Below the pieces are notes generated by a model that was not told the DNA's origin, did no database searches, and worked only from the letters and a program-made list of their open reading frames with translations. This document shows positions 24,291-32,222 of a DNA stretch of 60,209 nt, piece after piece. The stretch comes from Clostridia bacterium (GTDB lineage Bacteria; Bacillota_A; Clostridia; Oscillospirales; CAG-272). The stretch is from assembly GCA_017501345.1 (NCBI GenBank), contig JAFVXC010000019.1, forward strand, positions 1 to 60,209, written 5' to 3'. Numbering within the stretch: position 1 is the first letter of the stretch; every line of letters begins with the position of its first letter. The position numbers and the translations under genes were made by a program.

Positions 24291-27200
24291 ATGGCTTACT
24301 ATGTACTTAACGACACCAAGCTCAGCGAATTGTCCGAGCTTAGTGCAAGCTCCCTCGGCGTTATCCAGAAGAATAGCGGTACCGCAATGAATCCCAATGC
24401 AAGAACCCTTGTCATTGGTCTTGGCGGCATGGGTCTTGCTACGGTCTACGAGCTGAAAAAGACCCTTGAGGAGAGAATCGGTAAGATCCCGGACAACAGC
24501 CCGGACATCAAATTCCTTGCGATCGACACCTCGAAAACCGAGTTGAATCTGCGTGTTGAGAGCGGCGTTCTCTCCGAGCAGGAGGTTTTCCACCTCTACA
24601 ATGACCACATCGGTCTTGAAATGAGAAGATCCCTCGATCCGAATCAGAGAGCATTGGTCTCGAAGCCGATCGAAAACATCATTCCTCCGATCGCTATGAA
24701 CTTCAACCCCGGCCTCGCAGGCTCGGGCGCAAACCAGGTCCGTCTCGCAGGCAGACTCTCGCTGATGGAGCCCGACATCTTTGTTCAGCTCTACAACCGC
24801 ATCAAGTCCGCGATCACGGCTCTGAGCGATTTCACGAGCAGAAACCTTGAGGTCTACATCGCAGCGGGCATCGGCGGCGGTACCGGTAGCGGCCTCGTCG
24901 TAGATATTCCCTACCTTGTCAGAAAAGTTCTCTCCGAGCTTGGCGTTCAGGACACCAAGGTCAGAATTTTCGGCCATATTTTCCTCCCCAACGTATACGA
25001 TGGCGGTCAGGTCGCCAGCCTTACGGGCGCATACAGAAACGGTTATGCGGCTCTGAAGGAGATCGACTACTATATGAACATCGAGCGCATCAACGAGACC
25101 TACGACGTCGTATTCCCGTCGGTCGGTGCGTTCTCCTCCTCGAAGGGCATCTTCAATCTCTGTACGCTTGTCGGCGGTAAGATCGCAACGAACAAGGTTC
25201 TTGAGGATCCGAAGAAATCTGCGATCGAATGCTGCGTTGCAAACCTCGTAAACCAGGTCACCAGCGCAAAGGCAAGTGATGACAAGGGGGCGCAGAACTC
25301 CCTCGCGGACATCTTTACATCCGATGCGTTCCTTGATAACATCAACTCCGCACTCAACTCGATCTTCGCATCGGGCGATGCAAAATTCCATAACAGCGGC
25401 AACTACAAGTATGCCTGCGTCGGCTCGGCTACCCTGAAGTTCCCCTCGAACGCGATCGTGGAATGCTTCGTCGGTGATGCTTACGCCAAGATGATCGCTC
25501 ACCTGAAGCAGAGAGCAGAGACCCTTCAGCAGAAGGATATCGATGCATTTGCCAAGGGTCTGATCGCCCCCGACGATCTCCTTGCTCCCTACCTCTCTGC
25601 CTTTATGAGCAAGATGGAGGATTCCCTCCCCGATATGAGCGAGATCAATAAGCGCTCTGTCACAAACAGCGGTGACATCGACTCGAAGCTGAACCGTATG
25701 GTCGACAACTTTGAAATGGACACCGACCTTCAGATGATCCCCACGAGGATCGCAGCCGCAAACAACAAGGCAGCAGAGATCTTCAAGGATTCGAACAGAG
25801 GTCCCTTCTACCTCGCACGTCTCCTGACGAGCCGCCATCAGACGGATGGCGTGGTCGGCTACTACGAGAAGCTCGACGCTTACGTCAACGAAATCGTCAA
25901 GAAGAAGCAGAATGCCGAGGACGAGGCAAAGCAGGCTGAAAAGGATCGCCGCGACTTTGCAAACAAGGATATGCAGAAGCTCATCGGTGGCTGCTCCGAC
26001 GCGAATAAGGAGAAGTATCTCGGTTACTTCAGAGAGATCTATCGGAAGAAGCTTGAGGCAAAGCTCTGCGATAAGCTCGCGAACGAGTACTATCACGCGA
26101 TCAGCAACAGAGTCGGCGCTTGCTACAAGATGAAGATCAACCTCGACACGAACTATCTCTACTACGTGGATATCCTCAGCCGCATCGGCGAGATCCTCGC
26201 ACAGAACGTATTGATCTCGAAGAAGGAGCTCTCCTCCGCTTCGGATGACGCAGGTAACATTCTCGCACTTTCGGGTGATGCTTGCCTCCGTCCGCTTCAG
26301 TTCAGCGTCGAAAAGACCCTTGAAAACAAAAAGAAGGATCTCACCGAGGATGCGATCAAGGCATTTGCCGCTGCTCTTACGGGTGATATTCTTGATAAGA
26401 AGGAAGCTTGGGCGATGGCTGAGACCGTCAACAGACAGCTCGGTATGTCGAGACCCGCAAACGCATTCAGAGCCTTCGTCAAGAACTACGCTCCCTTTGC
26501 AGACGTAGTCAACCAGAGCTTTGCAGGCTACTTTGAGGCTGCATATAAGGACGAAACCGAGTCCGCAAAGTCGGGCATCGTTTCCTACCTTGTCAATTAT
26601 CTGCGCACGAACTCCTCCCCGATGTTCAACATCTGGAACGACTTCTCGTGGGCAAGCATCAAGGAGCTTCAGCATCAGTACATGATCATTCCGAACAATA
26701 TGGGCGAATACTGGGGCGAGAAGTTCAAGACGAGCATCGGCTTCAACGGTATGACCAGCAATATCTTCGAGAGCCCCGACCAGAGCGCGATCTACAACTA
26801 CACGCTCTACGCAGGTCTCCCGATGTGGCTCCACGCCGACATCGTCAAGTACGAGGAAAAGTACTACGCGATGACCGCACCCGGTGTACATATCAACGAA
26901 AACGAGAGATTCCAGCCCTCCTATAAGGAATATCCCTCGCTGATGCCGCAGGAGCAGTGGTTCCACGCCGCTCAGGGCTCTCAGCTCTACCAGAACGATG
27001 CAGAGCTCGCAATCGACGCAGAGATCAAGACGCTCGTGAACTCCTGCCTGAAGCACGGTATCATCCATATGGATACGATGAGCAACCTGTACGTCGTTGA
27101 CCTGATCAAGAACAAGCCCGAGCCCGGCAGCGACAAGCTCAAGACCTTCTTCAAGAGATACCACGCAAATCCCGACAACCTGAAGGAGAACGGTATGCTG

Positions 27201-27878
27201 AAGGAGGGTGCAAACCTCTACAATGCCCTGCTTGCAGAGTACGGTGCGACCCGCGTCACGATCGCTTCGGTCGGTCACGCAAACGTTCGCCCCGACAGCG
27301 TAGACCTTCTGCCCACGCTCATCCGTCAGCAGATGAAGCTCGTCGGACTCCTCCGCAAGGAGCGTGCATATCTCCTCGCTGACGGATCGGTCACGAAGGA
27401 GGTAGAGCGCTTCAACGGAGAGATCGAGGGCAACAAGAAGCGCAACGAATACTTCAGCTTCCTGTTCTACGGACTCATCGCTCCCGGTGAGAGAGGCGTA
27501 TGGTCCTACCGTCTTGGCGAAAAGACCTACCAGATCACCTCAAAGCTTGAGGTCGGTGCAACCGAGAGAGAGCTCGTTGATTATATGGAAATGGCTGTTT
27601 ACAACGCGTTCTACAAGCACGAAAACATCGATGCACACGTAGGCCTTCTCAGATCGCAGGTATCGCAGTCGATCCAGGCGATCGTTGCAGGCTCGCTCGA
27701 CGTGAATGAGGTTCTCAAGAACTACAACACCTACGTCGATGGCGCAAACGAGAAGCTCGGCGCATTTATGCAGAAGCTCGCAAACGGCGAAGCACTCTCG
27801 CCGAAGGAGCTTGAGATCAAGGAATTCTACGAAGCCCTGAAGGCCGAGTTCAACGCGATCTACAAGGTCTTCTCGTAA
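24291..27878 (+). CDS. giant tubulin-like (Tubulin_2-type) GTP-binding protein
   Basis: A 1195-residue cytoplasmic protein. Residues about 38-80 contain a Rossmann-like start (TLVIGLGGMGLATVYELKK, then FLAIDT), residues 143-157 read GSGANQVRLAGRLSL, and residues 195-201 are GGGTGSG, the glycine-rich tubulin/FtsZ signature that contacts GTP phosphates. The order matches the family called tubulin-like (Tubulin_2), not FtsZ: it is three times longer and carries about 900 additional residues with helical, Lys-rich stretches. Whether it polymerises is unknown. It sits between the vWA gene and two unrecognised genes in one operon with a second, P-loop GTPase. Confidence 0.85.
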   Translation: MAYYVLNDTKLSELSELSASSLGVIQKNSGTAMNPNARTLVIGLGGMGLATVYELKKTLEERIGKIPDNSPDIKFLAIDTSKTELNLRVESGVLSEQEVFHLYNDHIGLEMRRSLDPNQRALVSKPIENIIPPIAMNFNPGLAGSGANQVRLAGRLSLMEPDIFVQLYNRIKSAITALSDFTSRNLEVYIAAGIGGGTGSGLVVDIPYLVRKVLSELGVQDTKVRIFGHIFLPNVYDGGQVASLTGAYRNGYAALKEIDYYMNIERINETYDVVFPSVGAFSSSKGIFNLCTLVGGKIATNKVLEDPKKSAIECCVANLVNQVTSAKASDDKGAQNSLADIFTSDAFLDNINSALNSIFASGDAKFHNSGNYKYACVGSATLKFPSNAIVECFVGDAYAKMIAHLKQRAETLQQKDIDAFAKGLIAPDDLLAPYLSAFMSKMEDSLPDMSEINKRSVTNSGDIDSKLNRMVDNFEMDTDLQMIPTRIAAANNKAAEIFKDSNRGPFYLARLLTSRHQTDGVVGYYEKLDAYVNEIVKKKQNAEDEAKQAEKDRRDFANKDMQKLIGGCSDANKEKYLGYFREIYRKKLEAKLCDKLANEYYHAISNRVGACYKMKINLDTNYLYYVDILSRIGEILAQNVLISKKELSSASDDAGNILALSGDACLRPLQFSVEKTLENKKKDLTEDAIKAFAAALTGDILDKKEAWAMAETVNRQLGMSRPANAFRAFVKNYAPFADVVNQSFAGYFEAAYKDETESAKSGIVSYLVNYLRTNSSPMFNIWNDFSWASIKELQHQYMIIPNNMGEYWGEKFKTSIGFNGMTSNIFESPDQSAIYNYTLYAGLPMWLHADIVKYEEKYYAMTAPGVHINENERFQPSYKEYPSLMPQEQWFHAAQGSQLYQNDAELAIDAEIKTLVNSCLKHGIIHMDTMSNLYVVDLIKNKPEPGSDKLKTFFKRYHANPDNLKENGMLKEGANLYNALLAEYGATRVTIASVGHANVRPDSVDLLPTLIRQQMKLVGLLRKERAYLLADGSVTKEVERFNGEIEGNKKRNEYFSFLFYGLIAPGERGVWSYRLGEKTYQITSKLEVGATERELVDYMEMAVYNAFYKHENIDAHVGLLRSQVSQSIQAIVAGSLDVNEVLKNYNTYVDGANEKLGAFMQKLANGEALSPKELEIKEFYEALKAEFNAIYKVFS

Positions 27879-27926
27879 TCAACAGGATCGATTAAAAATC
27901 AACTAAATCGACAAAAATCAACACGG

Positions 27927-27960
27927 GCAAGAAGAGGGGGCCGTGGCTCCCTCTTCCTGC
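27927..27960 (+). terminator. intercistronic hairpin, possible attenuator
   Basis: GCAAGAAGAGGG (27927-27938) pairs with CCCTCTTCCTGC (27949-27960) with one mismatch. The following TTTCCATTTG is only moderately T-rich, so it may attenuate rather than end transcription. It lies in the one long gap (27879-28201) of the operon; no promoter is evident after it. Confidence 0.5.
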
Positions 27961-28201
27961 TTTCCATTTGTCCTGAGCCCGAATGGGTTCCCTTGCAAAT
28001 ACTATTGTTGTTGCCCTGCAAGCCCATCCATACGCTCCGTCTATCGGATGCACTTTTTATATCTTATCCTATTTTTCGAAGCGTGATACGAATTCACGGT
28101 TCGATTCCAAGCCTTGCAATCACGGTGCCAACGGCACCTGAAAATATATTGATTCAGTCGGTCTCCCATTCTGAAGCCGACGTTTATGGAGGATGGCTTT
28201 T

Positions 28202-29926
28202 ATGCCCAGCTTGAACCATTTATACCGTACGGTATACCAGACCGGCACAAAAAAATACGATCCGGATAAGCGCCACTACACGATCGTACTGGCGGCAAAC
28301 GCACCATACGAGGGCTTTTTCGATTCTATGGAACAGAACCTGAAGCTCCGTATGAATGACGACACGGTCTCGGTCGTTAACCGCTCAGAGGAAAATCCGA
28401 ACGAGACGAGACTCCGCATTCGCGATATTCGTGATAACCTTTACGAGCAATACTACGAGTACGAGTCGCTCCCGATGAATTTTGTGCTCATCGACTACAT
28501 AAAGGACGGATCGCCCGAGGAGTATCGGCGCGTGGCAGAATTCCGCGAGTGGATCGGAGATATGAACCTCCGTCCCGCAGACAAGATATTCGTCATCTAC
28601 GTACTCCGCGGCGATAAGGATGCAGTCGATCTTGCAAAGACCATCCCCTCCGTTGCCTACGAGGACGTGCATTTCTATTGGTTCACGCTTGCAAGTGACG
28701 CATCCGAGGTCAAAAAGACGAACGTGCTCAACAGCATCTGCGGATCCGTGATTCTGAACTCCTTCCCCGAGCAGTTCACAAAGCACGATCAGCGCAGAAA
28801 CAATGCGGTCGCTGAGGCAGAAGCCTTCAAAAAGAATCTGAACGAGTCTGCCGCAGGACTTTTTGCACCGAGCGAAAAGCTGATCTGGTCCTCCCTGCAC
28901 TGCAGATTCTTCGACCGCAAGATGGATTTTCTTGCGTGGTGCTCCTACAATCTTTGCGATAAGATGAAGCGCCTCGACAAGAGCATCGTGATGGAATCCT
29001 TCCGCCAGCTCTATAAGAATAACGTAAGAGAGGGTAGCAACCGCGACGAGACCAAGGCGGCGCTTCTCTTTGCCATCAAAATGATCCCGACCGTCGAGCC
29101 CCCGCCGAAGAAGAAGCGAAATGAAAGCAACTCTCTGAAGGGACACTTCGAGCGTCTCTACGGCCACGGCGGCGAAAAGATCGTAGAGCTTTCCCTGAAG
29201 ATGACCTATGCGTCTCTCCAGAGCTCCTCGACGATGCCTCCTCTCCAGATCTGTGCACAGAAGCTTTACAACGAGTGCAAGCGCTACTACACCGAGGATC
29301 TTCATACGACGATCCACTCGGCACTTGAGGAATATATCGAAAATGAGCTCAGACCGATGCTCGATCAGAAGGAGAGAAGCCTTCACGGTATGCTGAACCA
29401 GGGAGAGATCGATGAGGAGATGCTCTTCCACCACTACGAGAATAAGCAGCCCATCGTTTCCGATTATATTGGAAAATATATTGAGGTCTACGAGTTCCAT
29501 AAGGAGCTTGATTTCTGGGTAAATATGTCCCACTACCTGATGGCTGCCAAGGAGGAGCTTGCCAAGCTCGCACAGGAATCGACCGCCGTTCTGAACGAAA
29601 TCGCCGCCTTCAAGCAATTCTGCAAGGAGTCGATGGTTCCGATCGAGGACACCGAGCATATCGTATTCGAGGAATGCTCGATCGACGATATCCAGGCCTT
29701 CATCGCAGGAAAGCCCTCTGCGGCAAAGCATTATGAGGTCATCCGCAGAGCCTTCAAGGAAACAGCTTCCGCGCGCGAAACGCACGCCGTCAACCACTTG
29801 AACGACGTCGTGAGCCTCCCGCTGATCCACAATATTTACTGCGACGTCGACGTATCCTTCGAGCACGACACCTATTCGATCCGCGGCTTCGAGCGTAACG
29901 GTAAATATATGATTTTCGGTGATTAA
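28202..29926 (+). CDS. uncharacterised operon protein
   Basis: 574 residues from ATG 28202, chosen because GGAGG lies 9 nt upstream (an ATG at 28193 is too close to it). No signal peptide or membrane helix. The first 190 residues look alpha/beta (YTIVLAANAP, NFVLIDYIKDG, DKIFVIYVLRGD alternate with helices), the remainder mostly helical. I do not recognise a family or catalytic motif. It is conserved in position between the tubulin-like gene and the GTPase, so it probably acts with them as an adaptor. Confidence 0.75.
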   Translation: MPSLNHLYRTVYQTGTKKYDPDKRHYTIVLAANAPYEGFFDSMEQNLKLRMNDDTVSVVNRSEENPNETRLRIRDIRDNLYEQYYEYESLPMNFVLIDYIKDGSPEEYRRVAEFREWIGDMNLRPADKIFVIYVLRGDKDAVDLAKTIPSVAYEDVHFYWFTLASDASEVKKTNVLNSICGSVILNSFPEQFTKHDQRRNNAVAEAEAFKKNLNESAAGLFAPSEKLIWSSLHCRFFDRKMDFLAWCSYNLCDKMKRLDKSIVMESFRQLYKNNVREGSNRDETKAALLFAIKMIPTVEPPPKKKRNESNSLKGHFERLYGHGGEKIVELSLKMTYASLQSSSTMPPLQICAQKLYNECKRYYTEDLHTTIHSALEEYIENELRPMLDQKERSLHGMLNQGEIDEEMLFHHYENKQPIVSDYIGKYIEVYEFHKELDFWVNMSHYLMAAKEELAKLAQESTAVLNEIAAFKQFCKESMVPIEDTEHIVFEECSIDDIQAFIAGKPSAAKHYEVIRRAFKETASARETHAVNHLNDVVSLPLIHNIYCDVDVSFEHDTYSIRGFERNGKYMIFGD

Positions 29927-29945
29927 CAAGAACGGAGACACAGAG

Positions 29946-30599
29946 ATGTTTAGTAATGTAAATATAAACTCGGCAGACGCCACCATCTCAACGCATTGGA
30001 GATGGAACTACGTCAGAGGCGGGGTCGTTCCGCGTTGCACCTATTTTTGCTGTGATATGCCCGAGGACGTTTTCCTGAAGCGCTCACTTTTCCTTGAAAA
30101 CGAGATCCTCGCCTGCTTTGAGGAGGATATCCTGCGTATCGACGGCGAGGACTCCCGCGATGATGCATTCCGTCTTTACAATTCAACGCACAGCGACTCC
30201 TCCCGCCTTATCGAATGCCAGCTGGAAAGCGGCGATCCAATCGAAAAGGATATCAATATTGCTGTTGAGCCAAATAAAAAGAGCCGCATTTTCTATGTTT
30301 GCGTATACGATGGCCATCAGCATAAGGCAAAGGTCATAGCTCCCAGCAACCACGACGTGCTGGAGGTAAAAAAGACGAAGCCCGGCTTTATGCGTCCGTA
30401 CCAGATGATCGAGCTTCCGAATGCAGATGGGCGCAAAAAGGTGCTGAAATGTCAATACAAGGGATTTACCACCTATTCGGTTCTGCCCGAGCGCTGTGAC
30501 AAGTATTACTTCGACCGCGAGAAGGATATCGAGAATATTCAGATCCAGTACCTCTCTATCCTGACAAATCCCGGCGGAGGCCACGGCAACCAGGGCTGA
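29946..30599 (+). CDS. uncharacterised beta-rich operon protein
   Basis: 217 residues from ATG 29946 with GGAGA 7 nt upstream, 19 nt after the previous gene. The product is beta-rich and soluble, with Cys at RCTYFCCDMPED and no recognisable motif; it ends in a Gly-rich GGGHGNQG. No family comes to mind. Its small size and position suggest an accessory subunit of the same complex. Confidence 0.7.
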   Translation: MFSNVNINSADATISTHWRWNYVRGGVVPRCTYFCCDMPEDVFLKRSLFLENEILACFEEDILRIDGEDSRDDAFRLYNSTHSDSSRLIECQLESGDPIEKDINIAVEPNKKSRIFYVCVYDGHQHKAKVIAPSNHDVLEVKKTKPGFMRPYQMIELPNADGRKKVLKCQYKGFTTYSVLPERCDKYYFDREKDIENIQIQYLSILTNPGGGHGNQG

Positions 30600-30668
30600 T
30601 CCCCTCGCACCACGTTGCTGAAGAAAAAGGAATCAATTTTCTATATTCTATATTAAGGAGAAAAAGAT

Positions 30669-32207
30669 ATGCATGACATTATTTGCCCTGCGTGCGGCAG
30701 CCGTTTCATCGCACGAGACGTAGCCTTTGATATGTCTCAGTACATCACCGAGCTTCTGTTCGACGATCCGCGCGATGAGGACCGTATCTTGAGCGCAGGC
30801 TTCAAGTACTACGCGGACGAGGAGAGCATCGTCTCGAATACGACCGAGGACAACGAGGTTCCGCTCTTCTGCGAAAGATCGGTCGGTCCCGATTCGTCCG
30901 ACCCGTGGTATCCCTACGTCGTTACAGGCAGAACCGTTCTTGATTACATCGAATCGAGAATGAACAATCTGAACGCCGATTTCGACGAGCTTCTCGAGGA
31001 CATCCGTGAGGTTTACGAGGACACCCAGCAGCACTACAACGTGCAGCAGAGAAACTTCATCAGAGAGCTGTATCAGAGATTCTTCGCGGCGGCTGAAAAT
31101 ACCACCGAGTTCGACATCGACGACTACAACGTGCAGACCGCGATCCAGATCCTCCTTTACCTCAGCGACAACGAGGAAAAGAGCCTGACGCTCAATATTC
31201 GTCTTTACAGCTCGGGTGCCGGTGCCTCAAACAAGGGTGGATACGTCATCCCTGATATCCTCTTCCTGCTCGAAAACGGCAGAAGCAAGCGTATCAACAA
31301 GTGCTGCAGAAACTGCGGCGCGCAGATGCCGATGGAATACGGCTACTACAAGATGGTACCCGTCGTCCTGCTCGGCTCCCACTTCTCGGGTAAGACCTCG
31401 CTCCTGCTTGCAACGCTCTTCACCGCGAAGTTCAGAGCGCCCTTCTCAACGATCAACACGAATCTCAGCATATCGACGCTCGACAACGACCCCGATCTGG
31501 TCGCCTTCAACAACAATATTCAGCGTTACGCAGACGGTCTGTCCACCATCAAGACCGACTTCTCGAACATCCCGATCCTCAATCTCCGCGTGAACGACAC
31601 GATCTACACCTTTGTCGACTGGCCGGGTGAGAAATTCATCAGCGCGAACGAAGAAAAGGACGCAGACTTCATCTTCAACAAGAGAAGGATCATTTCCGAG
31701 GCAAGACACTTTATCTGCTGCCTCGAGCCCTCGCAGATCGACAGCAGCGTCGGTGAGGCGGATGAGAATGTCAGATTCAACGCAATGGATCTCGTCGAAA
31801 GATTCAGATGGCATATGCACTTCGCAGACCTTGAGCGCCTCAGAAGCATCGTATGTGTCATCAACAAGTTTGACGTTCTGAACGGACGCAGCAATACCGC
31901 GCCCGTATTCGATATGACGGCAGAGCTTTCCGAGAGCGACATCTACTCCGACTCGACGTGGAAGCAGGAAGCGTTCGACCGTGTCAACAACACGACCAAG
32001 CGTTATATGGAGGGCCGTGCAGCAATCCTTTACAGCTCCTTCGAGAAAATGCTCGACCTCGAAAGCATTCCGAAGTATTATTTCCCGGTCTCCCCCTACG
32101 GTCAGAACCCCGAGGGTGCGGATGACAACGGCTTCGTAACCAACAACGGTCACTTTGCCGGTATGCCCCTCCTCTCGATCCTCAAGACCGACCTCATCAT
32201 TCAGTAA
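30669..32207 (+). CDS. P-loop GTPase with an interrupted zinc ribbon
   Basis: 512 residues. The nucleotide-binding set is complete: P-loop GSHFSGKTS (236-244), DWPG as the DxxG switch motif (317-320) and NKFD as the NKxD guanine-specificity motif (399-402), so it is a TRAFAC-type GTPase rather than an ATPase. A CPAC pair at residues 6-9 and a CRNC pair at 213-216, right before the P-loop, would together make one four-Cys zinc ribbon with a 200-residue helical insert. No membrane segment. It starts at ATG 30669 behind AAGGAG. It lies directly before the GAP1-like gene, and the two likely interact. Confidence 0.88.
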   Translation: MHDIICPACGSRFIARDVAFDMSQYITELLFDDPRDEDRILSAGFKYYADEESIVSNTTEDNEVPLFCERSVGPDSSDPWYPYVVTGRTVLDYIESRMNNLNADFDELLEDIREVYEDTQQHYNVQQRNFIRELYQRFFAAAENTTEFDIDDYNVQTAIQILLYLSDNEEKSLTLNIRLYSSGAGASNKGGYVIPDILFLLENGRSKRINKCCRNCGAQMPMEYGYYKMVPVVLLGSHFSGKTSLLLATLFTAKFRAPFSTINTNLSISTLDNDPDLVAFNNNIQRYADGLSTIKTDFSNIPILNLRVNDTIYTFVDWPGEKFISANEEKDADFIFNKRRIISEARHFICCLEPSQIDSSVGEADENVRFNAMDLVERFRWHMHFADLERLRSIVCVINKFDVLNGRSNTAPVFDMTAELSESDIYSDSTWKQEAFDRVNNTTKRYMEGRAAILYSSFEKMLDLESIPKYYFPVSPYGQNPEGADDNGFVTNNGHFAGMPLLSILKTDLIIQ

Positions 32208-32222
32208 CAGGAGGCGTTTATT

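Noticed and set aside
24264..27278. 1004-residue open frame on the minus strand
   Set aside because: It lies entirely antisense to the tubulin-like gene, has no ribosome binding site and a composition typical of a codon-bias shadow.
28385..29986. 533-residue open frame on the minus strand
   Set aside because: Antisense shadow of the operon gene at 28202-29926; no start signal.
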